The position numbers and the translations under genes were made by a program. The notes beneath the pieces were generated by a model that worked only from the letters and a program-made list of their open reading frames with translations, did not search any database and was not told the origin of the DNA. From positions 1-64,000 of the forward strand of contig SMDE01000004.1 in the NCBI GenBank assembly GCA_004346725.1: a stretch of 64,000 nucleotides of DNA, written 5' to 3'. Shown one piece after another: positions 7,884 through 15,759 of this stretch; positions within the stretch are counted from its first letter, which is position 1; each line of letters opens with the position of its first letter. The DNA comes from Phytobacter diazotrophicus. Lineage in GTDB: Bacteria > Pseudomonadota > Gammaproteobacteria > Enterobacterales > Enterobacteriaceae.

Positions 7884-8741
7884 TTACGCCACGGCCTCTT
7901 CATTTTGTTGGGCTTTCAGCCAGGCAATCTCTTCTGCCCAGATGTCCGGGTTGATGGTTTCCAGAATCATCGGAATACCGTCGAAGCGATCGTCTTGCAT
8001 GATCCAGCGGAAGGCATCATGACCAATATTGCCTTCGCCCAGGCTGTGATGGCGGTCGACACGGCTGCCGAATGTGCTTTTGGCATCGTTGAGGTGCATA
8101 CCGCGCAGGTAGTTGAACCCCACTACGCGTTCAAATTCGGCGAACACTTTCGCGGTGCTTTCAGTGGTGCGCAGGTCGTACCCGGCGGCAAATGCATGGC
8201 AGGTATCGATACACACGCCGACGCGGGATTTGTCTTCGACACCATCGATAATGGCGGCCAGATGCTCAAAGCGAAAGCCGAGGTTGCTGCCCTGGCCTGC
8301 GGTGTTTTCGATAACCGCCGTGACGCCTTTGGTTTGTGCGAGCACAATGTTAATGGATTCGGCAATGCGCGCCAGGCACTTATCTTCATCGATTTGCATA
8401 AGATGGCTGCCGGGGTGGAAGTTCAGCAGCGTCAGCCCCAGTTGTTCGCAGCGTTGCACTTCATCGAGAAAGGCATCGCGGGATTTCTCCAGCGCCTCTT
8501 CAACCGGGTGACCCAGATTAATCAGATAACTGTCGTGGGGCAGAATTTGTCCCGGCTGATAGTGGTATTTTTCGCAGGCGGCTTTGAATTCATCAATCGT
8601 CTCGCTGGTGAGCGGCGCGGCACGCCATTGACGCTGATTTTTTGTGAACAGGGCAAACGCAGTGGCTTCGATTTCTGCTGCGCGAATGGCGGCATTGGCC
8701 AGACCGCCGGCGGCGCTGACATGCGCTCCGATGTATTTCAT
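7884..8741 (-). CDS. nfo: Endonuclease IV (AP endonuclease) Nfo
   Basis: Cleaves DNA 5' to abasic sites and removes 3'-blocking groups in base excision repair. The protein is 285 aa, the E. coli length, with the TIM-barrel motifs [13 protein letters not shown] at the N-terminus, LLNFHPGSH near 105, VIENTAGQG near 145, [13 protein letters not shown] near 175 and HLNDAK near 215, which carry the three-zinc ligands. The start at 8741 is chosen over an upstream in-frame start because MKYIGAH is the known N-terminus and AGGAG lies just upstream. The stop abuts yeiI. Confidence 0.97.
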   Translation of the reverse strand: MKYIGAHVSAAGGLANAAIRAAEIEATAFALFTKNQRQWRAAPLTSETIDEFKAACEKYHYQPGQILPHDSYLINLGHPVEEALEKSRDAFLDEVQRCEQLGLTLLNFHPGSHLMQIDEDKCLARIAESINIVLAQTKGVTAVIENTAGQGSNLGFRFEHLAAIIDGVEDKSRVGVCIDTCHAFAAGYDLRTTESTAKVFAEFERVVGFNYLRGMHLNDAKSTFGSRVDRHHSLGEGNIGHDAFRWIMQDDRFDGIPMILETINPDIWAEEIAWLKAQQNEEAVA

Positions 8742-8924
8742 GTAAAGACTCCTGTTAAACCCGCAATACGCGTCATCCTTCACGCTGCATCGTTGTTGGC
8801 TTCATTCACTCACCCCGCGCCGGGGATGCTTTCATTTGCCGCCTTGATGCAACGCGAAGGATTTTGCGTAATTAAATAAATATTTTCCAATAATAGCGGG
8901 TTAACAGGGAACAGACGTAAGGTT

Positions 8925-9977
8925 TTATGCCATCACATGGTGCACCAGCAGGTTAATTGCACCGCCACCGACAATCAGCCAGACAAACAGCGCCAGCGCC
9001 ATCAGTAGCGGCTTCGCTCCTGCCTTTTTCAGTGCGCTGATATGGGTGGTTAATCCCAGTGCGGCCATCGCCATCGCCAGCAAAACGGTATCAACGGTAA
9101 TCAGGACATCAACCACACCTTTTGGCAGCAGATGGAACGAGTTAAATACGGCCACCAGGATAAACAACACCGCAAACCACGGAATGGTAATCTTGCTTTT
9201 TTCGCCTTCTGCCGCCGGGGAGAGTTGTTTAACCCGCGAGGCAAGCAGGATCAGGAACGGTGCCAGCATCATCACGCGCAGCATTTTGGCAATAACCGCC
9301 GCATTCTCGGCATCCGGGCTGACGGCATGGCCTGCGGCCACCACCTGCGCCACTTCATGCATGGTTGAACCCATATAGATGCCGTACGCTTCCGGGGTGA
9401 ACCAGTGCGCCAGCAGCGGATACATGGCCGGGTAGATAAAAATGGCCAGCGTTCCGTAAATCACCACGGTGGCGACGGCAACGGCGACTTTGCTGGACTC
9501 CGCTTTGACCACCGGTTCGGTTGCCAGCACGGCGGCAGCGCCGCAAATACTGCTGCCTGCACCAATCAGCCAACTGGTTTTTCTGTCCAGCCCAAAGACC
9601 TTTTGACCGAGTAAACAGGCCAGCATAAAGGTGCTGGAGAGCATCAACACATCGATAGCGATGCCGCTGACGCCTACCTCAGCAATTTGCGAAAATGTCA
9701 GGCGCAAGCCATAAAGAATAATACCGAGTCGCAACAAATACTGTTTTGACCACAATACGCCCGCATCACAGTGAGCGTGGATGCGCGGGTAAAGTGTGTT
9801 GCCTGCGACAATACCAAATAAGATAGCCAGCGTTAGCGCGCTAAAGCCTGCACCCGCGACCGAAGGAATATTACCCAGCCACAATGCCAGCCCGGCAATG
9901 ACCGCACTGAGTAACAGACCCGGTGCGAACAACGTGACGTAGTTCTTGCGTGGAACATGATGTGTGATTTCAGTCAT
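8925..9977 (-). CDS. yeiH: YeiH, UPF0324 family inner-membrane protein
   Basis: 350 aa with about ten hydrophobic segments, including the family stretches LRLGIILYGLRLTF and GAGSSICGAAAVLATEPV. The UPF0324 family is a set of putative sulfate or anion exporters of unproven role. It is transcribed divergently from the LysR regulator yeiE across a 120-bp AT-rich region, and YeiE is linked to sulfite sensing in Salmonella. A sulfur-related export role is plausible but inferred. Confidence 0.9.
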   Translation of the reverse strand: MTEITHHVPRKNYVTLFAPGLLLSAVIAGLALWLGNIPSVAGAGFSALTLAILFGIVAGNTLYPRIHAHCDAGVLWSKQYLLRLGIILYGLRLTFSQIAEVGVSGIAIDVLMLSSTFMLACLLGQKVFGLDRKTSWLIGAGSSICGAAAVLATEPVVKAESSKVAVAVATVVIYGTLAIFIYPAMYPLLAHWFTPEAYGIYMGSTMHEVAQVVAAGHAVSPDAENAAVIAKMLRVMMLAPFLILLASRVKQLSPAAEGEKSKITIPWFAVLFILVAVFNSFHLLPKGVVDVLITVDTVLLAMAMAALGLTTHISALKKAGAKPLLMALALFVWLIVGGGAINLLVHHVMA

Positions 9978-10033
9978 AACCTTCTCCTTTCTCCGGGTAA
10001 AAGGTTACGGGGCTCTGGCTTAAAGGTAAAATT

Positions 10034-10055
10034 GATTATATATTTATAATTAATC
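10034..10055. promoter_or_regulatory. Candidate LysR-type operator between yeiH and yeiE
   Basis: Dyad ATTATA (10035-10040) and TATAAT (10045-10050) sits in an AT-rich tract bounded by GATTA and TAATC, between divergent yeiH and yeiE. It fits the T-N11-A style of LysR sites. It is likely the YeiE target but is not proven. Confidence 0.4.
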
Positions 10056-10097
10056 TTTATAAGTGGTAAGTAACCCTTACCCCGACGGTGAAAATTT

Positions 10098-10964
10098 ATG
10101 CATATCACATTACGGCAGCTCGAAGTTTTCGCCGAGGTGCTCAAGAGCGGTTCCACGACCCAGGCTTCGCAAATGCTGTCTTTATCGCAGTCGGCGGTCA
10201 GTGCTGCGCTGACCGACCTCGAAGGTCAACTCAGCGTTCAGCTTTTCGATCGCGTCGGTAAACGGCTGGTGGTGAATGAGCATGGCCGTTTGCTCTATCC
10301 CAGGGCGCTGGCGCTGCTGGAGCAGGCGACGGAAATTGAGCAACTGTTTCGTGAAGAAAATGGCGCAATTCGCGTGTACGCCAGCAGTACGATTGGCAAT
10401 TACATCCTGCCGGAGATCATTGCCCACTATCGACGGGATTTTCCCCAGTTGCCGCTGGATATGAGCGTGGGCAACAGCCAGGACGTTATCAATGCGGTGG
10501 CCGATTTTCGTGTCGATATAGGTCTGATTGAAGGGCCTTGCCATACGGCTGAGATCATCGCTGAACCCTGGCTTGAGGATGAACTGGTGGTGTTCGCGCC
10601 GCCAGACTCCCCGTTGTTGCAAGGGGAGGTCACGCTGGCGCGCCTGGCCGCTGCGCCGTGGATCCTGCGTGAGCGCGGCTCCGGTACCCGTGAGATTGTC
10701 GATTATCTGCTGCTATCCCATCTGCCTGAGTTTCATCTCGGCATGGAGCTTGGCAATTCAGAAGCTATCAAACATGCCGTGCGCCACGGGCTTGGCATCA
10801 GTTGCCTTTCGCGGCGCGTGATCGCCGAACAGCTTGAAGCGGGTTCGTTGGTCGAAGTCCCTGTTCCCTTGCCTCGCCTGGTACGCACCCTGTGGCGTAT
10901 TCACCACCGTCAAAAGCATCTTTCCAGTGCACTGAATCGCTTTTTGCGTTATTGCGACATTTGA
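10098..10964 (+). CDS. yeiE: LysR-type transcriptional regulator YeiE
   Basis: 288 aa. The N-terminal LysR helix-turn-helix (residues 1-60, with [23 protein letters not shown]) precedes a CysB-like ligand-binding domain (about 90-285). The sequence is close to E. coli YeiE. In Salmonella YeiE responds to sulfite, and in E. coli it is tied to iron homeostasis. It is divergent from yeiH and upstream of an amino-acid ABC operon on the same strand, so both are possible targets. Confidence 0.93.
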   Translation: MHITLRQLEVFAEVLKSGSTTQASQMLSLSQSAVSAALTDLEGQLSVQLFDRVGKRLVVNEHGRLLYPRALALLEQATEIEQLFREENGAIRVYASSTIGNYILPEIIAHYRRDFPQLPLDMSVGNSQDVINAVADFRVDIGLIEGPCHTAEIIAEPWLEDELVVFAPPDSPLLQGEVTLARLAAAPWILRERGSGTREIVDYLLLSHLPEFHLGMELGNSEAIKHAVRHGLGISCLSRRVIAEQLEAGSLVEVPVPLPRLVRTLWRIHHRQKHLSSALNRFLRYCDI

Positions 10965-10977
10965 TTGCACCAGTAAC

Positions 10978-11015
10978 AGGCAGTTGCACCATTCTGGTGT
11001 GCGACTGCCTGCTTT
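10978..11015 (+). terminator. Probable yeiE terminator
   Basis: AGGCAGT (10978-10984) pairs with ACTGCCT (11004-11010), with further inner pairing between TGCACC and GGTGTGC. A pyrimidine-rich tract follows. It lies 14 nt beyond the yeiE stop. Confidence 0.55.
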
Positions 11016-11041
11016 ATCTCCTCTTTATGACCGCTTAACTG

Positions 11042-11060
11042 CCGCTATAGCGGGCCCGCT
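11042..11060. promoter_or_regulatory. Two overlapping 12-bp palindromes ahead of the ABC operon
   Basis: CCGCTATAGCGG (11042-11053) and AGCGGGCCCGCT (11049-11060) are each perfect palindromes and share five bases. With no loop they are better operators than terminators. They lie 82 nt upstream of the binding-protein start. Confidence 0.4.
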
Positions 11061-11141
11061 CGCCTTTTTATCTCGTTGGCACATTAGTTGCAAAAAGTTA
11101 TTCAAAGAATCTTTTGTTTCATGAGCGATGAGGTGACGAGA

Positions 11142-11927
11142 ATGAAGAAGTGGATGATGGCAGCAGCGGGTGCGGCATTAATAGTGTCCTGCGCAGGGCA
11201 GGCGATGGCCGATCAGCTCCAGGATATTCAAAAGCGCGGCGTGCTGCGCGTGGCGGTACCGCAGGACTTCCCGCCGTTTGGCTCCGTGGGAACCGATCTC
11301 AAGCCGCAGGGCTACGATATCGACATGGCGGAGTATCTGGCCAAAGAGATGAAAGTGAAGGTAGAACTGGTGCCGGTAACCAGCGCTAACCGCGTCCCTT
11401 ATCTGCAAACCAATAAAGTTGATCTGGTCATCTCCAGCCTCGGTAAGAATGCGGAGCGCGAAAAAGTGATCGACTTTAGCCGCGCCTATGCCCCGTTCTT
11501 CCTCGGCGTATTTGGACCGAAAGACGCCACTCTGGCAGACGCTGCCGCGCTGAGCGGTAAGTCGGTCGGCGTCACCCGTGGGGCGGTGGAAGACATGGTA
11601 TTAAGCGATCTGGCCCCGAAAGATGCCGAGGTCAAACGCTACGAAGATAACAACACCACCATCTCTGCTTATCTTTCCGGCCAGGTGCAGTATATGGCGA
11701 CGGGTAATGTGGTGGTGGCTGCGATTGCCCGCCAGAACCCGGAAAAAGCGCCGGTCAGCAAATTTATGCTTAAAGATTCCCCCTGCTTTATCGGGCTTAA
11801 GAAAAATGAGCCTGCGCTGAAAGCCGAAGTGGACAAGCTGATTGAACAGGCACTGAAAGACGGCACGCTCAACAACTTCTCGCAGAAATGGATGCAGGCG
11901 CCGCTGCCCGCCACCCTGGGCGTGTAA
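11142..11927 (+). CDS. Amino-acid ABC transporter periplasmic binding protein
   Basis: 261 aa, family 3 extracellular solute-binding protein. A Sec signal peptide (MKKWMMAAAGAALIVSC, cleavage likely after AMA near residue 24) is followed by the type II fold with LRVAVPQDFPPFG and GYDIDMAEYLAKEM. The ATG at 11142 is preferred because the signal peptide starts there and a GAGGTGA lies upstream. It is the first gene of a four-gene polar amino-acid importer with two permeases and an ATPase. The substrate cannot be read from sequence. It has no counterpart at this place in E. coli. Confidence 0.85.
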   Translation: MKKWMMAAAGAALIVSCAGQAMADQLQDIQKRGVLRVAVPQDFPPFGSVGTDLKPQGYDIDMAEYLAKEMKVKVELVPVTSANRVPYLQTNKVDLVISSLGKNAEREKVIDFSRAYAPFFLGVFGPKDATLADAAALSGKSVGVTRGAVEDMVLSDLAPKDAEVKRYEDNNTTISAYLSGQVQYMATGNVVVAAIARQNPEKAPVSKFMLKDSPCFIGLKKNEPALKAEVDKLIEQALKDGTLNNFSQKWMQAPLPATLGV

Positions 11928-11936
11928 GGGTCTGGC

Positions 11937-12602
11937 ATGACGACAACGCTTGATTTTGCCGCGCTGTGGCCGTTCTGGCCGCAGCTACTCGCGGGGCTTT
12001 GGACCACGGTAACCTTAACCATTCTGGCAACCATCGGCGGCGTGTCTCTTGGCATCCTGGGCGCGGCGCTACGTAGCGGCAAGCCCACGCTGGCGAGCCA
12101 TATCTGGGGCGCGTATGTCGAGCTTATTCGTAATACGCCGTTCGTAGTGCAACTCTTTTTTATCGTTTTCGGTCTGCCTGGTCTGGGGCTGAAATTAACG
12201 GCAGGCGAGGCGGCGTTAATCGCCATGCTGGTTAACCTTGGGGCTTACAGTACGGAGATTATCCGCGCCGGGATCCAGGTGGCGCCAAAAGGACAATGGG
12301 AAGCGGCGCGCGTGCTGGGGCTAACGAAAACGCAGACCTTTATTCGCGTGATCCTGCCGCCGTCGCTGCGGCGTATTTATCCGGCCCTGGTCAGCCAGTG
12401 CATTATCGTAATGCTCGGATCGTCGGTGGTCTCGCAGGTGTCCTATGAAGAGCTGACGTTTGCGGCAAACCTGATCCAGTCGCGTACGTTTTTAAGTTTT
12501 GAAGTTTATCTGGTCACCACATTGCTGTATCTGGCGCTTTCACTGTTGATGCGTCAGGTTTTGATGGCGGCGGGACGGAAGTGGTTGGGGAGCGAGAGTT
12601 GA
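11937..12602 (+). CDS. Amino-acid ABC transporter permease (first)
   Basis: 221 aa inner-membrane permease of the HisM/GlnP type, with about five membrane spans. It carries LIRNTPFVVQLFF near residue 60 and the EAA-like loop KGQWEAARVLGLTKTQTFIRVILP near 120, which contacts the ATPase. It begins 9 nt after the binding-protein stop and its TGA overlaps the next ATG (ATGA), so it is in the same operon. Confidence 0.85.
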   Translation: MTTTLDFAALWPFWPQLLAGLWTTVTLTILATIGGVSLGILGAALRSGKPTLASHIWGAYVELIRNTPFVVQLFFIVFGLPGLGLKLTAGEAALIAMLVNLGAYSTEIIRAGIQVAPKGQWEAARVLGLTKTQTFIRVILPPSLRRIYPALVSQCIIVMLGSSVVSQVSYEELTFAANLIQSRTFLSFEVYLVTTLLYLALSLLMRQVLMAAGRKWLGSES

Positions 12603-13258
12603 TGAGTACATTTACCGACTGGGATATTCTGCGCAACCTGTTGCTGGCGGCGCGCTGGACCTTGCTGTTGTCGCTGATCGCGTTTATCTGCGGCACGCTG
12701 GTGACACTGCCGCTGCTGGTATTACGCATCAGCCGCTGGCACTGGCCGAAACGTCTGATCAGCGCCTATGCCGCGCTTTTTCAGGGCACCCCGCTACTGA
12801 TGCAGCTCTTTCTGGCTTTCTTCGGTATTGCCTTGTTCGGTATTGATGTTAGCCCGTGGACGGCGGCAACGCTGGCGCTGACGCTCTTTACCAGCGCGTT
12901 CCTGCTGGATATCTGGTACGGCAGTATTAAGGCGTTGCCGAAAGGGCAGTGGGAGGCCTGTCGCTGTCTGGGGTTGAGTTTTGGTCAGACACTGTTTCGG
13001 GTGATTGCGCCACAGGCTATTCGTATTGCCATTGCCCCGACGGTCGGCTTTTCCGTACAGGTGATTAAAGGGACGGCGTTGGCCTCGATCATCGGCTTTG
13101 TCGAACTGACCAAAGCGGGCACCATGCTGAATAATGTCACCTTCGCCCCTTTTAAAGTGTTTGGCCTGGTTGCCCTGGGCTATTTCCTGATGTGTTACCC
13201 GCTGTCGCGTTACAGCCGTTATCTGGAGAAGAAATTCCATGCCGCTCATCACCATTAA
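12602..13258 (+). CDS. Amino-acid ABC transporter permease (second)
   Basis: 218 aa. It is a second HisM-type permease, with LFQGTPLLMQLFL near residue 60 and the EAA-like loop KGQWEACRCLGLSFGQTLFRV near 118. The start at 12602 is set by the ATGA overlap with the preceding permease. It overlaps the ATPase start by 20 nt. The two permeases presumably form a heterodimer. Confidence 0.85.
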   Translation: MSTFTDWDILRNLLLAARWTLLLSLIAFICGTLVTLPLLVLRISRWHWPKRLISAYAALFQGTPLLMQLFLAFFGIALFGIDVSPWTAATLALTLFTSAFLLDIWYGSIKALPKGQWEACRCLGLSFGQTLFRVIAPQAIRIAIAPTVGFSVQVIKGTALASIIGFVELTKAGTMLNNVTFAPFKVFGLVALGYFLMCYPLSRYSRYLEKKFHAAHHH

Positions 13259-13976
13259 TGACGTGCAAAAATACTATGGCGAGAACCATGTGCTCAAAGG
13301 CGTAAGCCTGGATATCGAAATGGGCGAAGTGGTGTCGATCATCGGGCGCAGCGGTTCCGGGAAAAGCACCTTGTTACGCTGCATGAATGGGCTTGAGGGC
13401 TACCAGGACGGCAGTATTAAACTCGGTGGGATGACGGTAACCGACCGGGAGTCGCAGGCGCGGGAAATCAGTCGCTCGGTGGGGATGGTGTTTCAGAGTT
13501 TTAACCTGTTTCCACACATGACCGCGCTGGAGAACGTGATGCTGGCGCCGCGTCGGGTGCTGAAATTGCCGACGGATGAGTGCCGCAAGCTGGCGATTGA
13601 GATGCTGGAGAAGGTCGGTCTCGGTGAGCGCATCGATTATTATCCGTCGAATTTGTCAGGCGGGCAGCAGCAGCGCGTGGCGATTGCCCGTGCGCTGGCG
13701 ATGAAACCAAAAGTATTACTCTGCGATGAGATAACCTCAGCGCTGGATCCGGAGCTGGTGGGCGAGGTGTTACGTGTGCTGGAGCAGCTTGCCGCCGAAG
13801 GGATGACCCTGATTCTGGTGACCCACGAGATGAGTTTTGCCCGCGAAGTGGGCGACCGGGTGGTGTTTATGCATCAGGGAAAAGTATGGGAGCAGGGCGA
13901 GAGTAAGTCGTTCTTTAGCCAGCCGCGTACCCCGGAATTGCAGCAATTTATCGCCTCAGTGCGTGGACTGAATTAG
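13239..13976 (+). CDS. Amino-acid ABC transporter ATP-binding protein
   Basis: 245 aa ATPase of the GlnQ/HisP group. Walker A is GRSGSGKST near residue 37, the Q-loop follows in VFQSFNLFPH, the signature is [17 protein letters not shown] near 135-150, and Walker B is VLLCDEITSALDP near 160, ending with the H-loop ILVTHEM. It is the last gene of the operon. An inverted repeat follows the stop. Confidence 0.9.
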   Translation: MPLITINDVQKYYGENHVLKGVSLDIEMGEVVSIIGRSGSGKSTLLRCMNGLEGYQDGSIKLGGMTVTDRESQAREISRSVGMVFQSFNLFPHMTALENVMLAPRRVLKLPTDECRKLAIEMLEKVGLGERIDYYPSNLSGGQQQRVAIARALAMKPKVLLCDEITSALDPELVGEVLRVLEQLAAEGMTLILVTHEMSFAREVGDRVVFMHQGKVWEQGESKSFFSQPRTPELQQFIASVRGLN

Positions 13977-13990
13977 GTCTTTGCGTTTTT

Positions 13991-14030
13991 CCCCTCACCT
14001 GGCCCTCTCTCCAAAAGGAGAGGGGAGGTT
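13991..14030. repeat. Pyrimidine/purine inverted repeat after the ABC operon
   Basis: CTCTCC (14007-14012), AAAA, GGAGAG (14017-14022) form a hairpin inside a longer CCCCTCACC...GGGGAGG element. This resembles the dispersed intergenic repeats of Enterobacter and Klebsiella. No T-run follows, so termination is uncertain. Confidence 0.5.
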
Positions 14031-14218
14031 GCCGTTACGCCGCTTTGCGTGAGCTTTCAGCCTCTTTTCCCCCTCGCTCGCCAGATGTCGATTCCACTGC
14101 TTTACTTATAATCCACTGGCGATCATGAAGGTCTCTAATAAAACGTTGATTGTGCCGGAAGGATGCCCTTTCGTTTGCTACAATCGCGCCTCATTTTTTA
14201 GATGGATAGCATTTTCTT

Positions 14219-15688
14219 ATGGTTTCCGAAACTAAAACCACACAAGCGCCCACGCTTCGCCGTGAACTCAAGGCGCGTCACCTGACGATGATCGCCATTG
14301 GCGGATCGATCGGTACAGGGTTGTTTGTCGCATCAGGGGCGACGATTTCTCAGGCGGGCCCGGGCGGCGCGCTGTTCTCCTATATTCTTATTGGTCTGAT
14401 GGTCTATTTCCTGATGACCAGCCTTGGCGAGCTGGCGGCGTATATGCCAGTGTCCGGCTCCTTCGCGACTTACGGCCAGCAATACGTTGAAGAAGGCTTT
14501 GGCTTCGCGCTGGGCTGGAACTATTGGTACAACTGGGCGGTGACCATCGCCGTTGACCTGGTGGCCTCGCAACTGGTGATGACCTGGTGGTTTCCGGATA
14601 CGCCCGGCTGGATCTGGAGCGCCGTATTCCTGTGCGTGATCTTCCTGCTCAACTACATCTCCGTTAAAGGCTTTGGCGAAGCGGAATACTGGTTTTCGCT
14701 TATCAAAGTGACCACCGTTATCATCTTTATCGTCGTTGGCGTACTGATGATCGTCGGCATTTTCAAAGGCGACCAGCCGGCTGGCTGGAGCAACTGGCAG
14801 GTAGGCGACGCACCCTTTGCGGGCGGGCTATCGGCGATGATTGGCGTGGCGATGATTGTCGGCTTCTCCTTCCAGGGTACCGAGCTGATTGGTATTGCGG
14901 CAGGTGAGTCCGAAGACCCGGAGAAGAACATTCCGCGCGCGGTGCGTCAGGTGTTCTGGCGTATTCTGCTGTTTTATGTGTTCGCTATCCTGGTCATCAG
15001 CCTGATCATTCCTTATACCGATCCGAGCCTGCTGCGTAATGATGTGAAAGACATCAGCGTCAGCCCGTTCACCCTGGTATTTGAACATGCGGGTCTGTTG
15101 TCTGCGGCAGCGGTAATGAATGCCGTTATCCTCACGGCGGTACTGTCGGCGGGTAACTCCGGTATGTACGCGTCTACCCGCATGCTTTACACCCTGGCCT
15201 GCGATGGCAAAGCGCCGCGCATTTTCGCTAAGCTGTCGAAGGGCGGCGTGCCGCGTAACGCCTTGTATGCCACTACCGTGATTGCGGGTCTGTGCTTCCT
15301 GACGTCGATGTTTGGCAACCAGACTGTTTACCTGTGGCTGCTGAACACCTCCGGCATGACCGGTTTTATCGCCTGGTTGGGTATTGCTATCAGCCATTAC
15401 CGCTTCCGTCGTGGTTATGTCATGCAGGGGCACGATCTGAACAACCTGCCGTACCGTTCAGGTTTCTTCCCGCTGGGGCCGATCTTCGCTTTTGTGCTGT
15501 GCCTGATCATCACCCTGGGCCAGAACTATCAGGCTTTCCTGGCGGATACCATTGACTGGGGGGCCGTAGCGGCAACCTATATTGGTATTCCACTGTTCCT
15601 GATCATCTGGTTTGGTTACAAGCTGTCGAAAGGCACCCACTTTGTAAGCTACAAAGATATGGTGTTCCCGGAGCGCTTTAAGAAATAA
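14219..15688 (+). CDS. lysP: Lysine-specific permease LysP
   Basis: 489 aa inner-membrane APC-superfamily lysine:proton symporter with about twelve spans. The family opening HLTMIAIGGSIGTGLFVASG (about residues 22-41) and the conserved GFSFQGTELIGIAAGESEDP loop near 220 are intact, and the sequence is close to E. coli LysP. In E. coli LysP also acts as the lysine sensor for CadC. A strong terminator follows. Confidence 0.96.
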   Translation: MVSETKTTQAPTLRRELKARHLTMIAIGGSIGTGLFVASGATISQAGPGGALFSYILIGLMVYFLMTSLGELAAYMPVSGSFATYGQQYVEEGFGFALGWNYWYNWAVTIAVDLVASQLVMTWWFPDTPGWIWSAVFLCVIFLLNYISVKGFGEAEYWFSLIKVTTVIIFIVVGVLMIVGIFKGDQPAGWSNWQVGDAPFAGGLSAMIGVAMIVGFSFQGTELIGIAAGESEDPEKNIPRAVRQVFWRILLFYVFAILVISLIIPYTDPSLLRNDVKDISVSPFTLVFEHAGLLSAAAVMNAVILTAVLSAGNSGMYASTRMLYTLACDGKAPRIFAKLSKGGVPRNALYATTVIAGLCFLTSMFGNQTVYLWLLNTSGMTGFIAWLGIAISHYRFRRGYVMQGHDLNNLPYRSGFFPLGPIFAFVLCLIITLGQNYQAFLADTIDWGAVAATYIGIPLFLIIWFGYKLSKGTHFVSYKDMVFPERFKK

Positions 15689-15717
15689 CCGGCAGTTGTT
15701 CTGCGATGACCAATAAA

Positions 15718-15748
15718 AACGCCCCGGCAAATTACCGGGGCGTTTTTT
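15718..15748 (+). terminator. lysP terminator
   Basis: Exact 10-bp arms AACGCCCCGG (15718-15727) and CCGGGGCGTT (15735-15744) are followed by a T-run. It lies between convergent lysP and the TonB receptor and can serve both. Confidence 0.9.
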
Positions 15749-15759
15749 GTTAAGCGTTA

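Noticed and set aside
8742..8783. Upstream start extending Nfo by 14 residues
   Set aside because: The [13 protein letters not shown] start has a proper AGGAG and is the conserved N-terminus.
7905..8879. Long open frame on the plus strand across nfo
   Set aside because: It is antisense to nfo, which is fully conserved. The translation has no recognisable motifs and looks like a codon-bias shadow.
13991..14030. Insertion-sequence end or CRISPR repeat
   Set aside because: It is a single inverted repeat without a transposase, target duplication or repeat-spacer periodicity. It fits a dispersed intergenic palindrome better.
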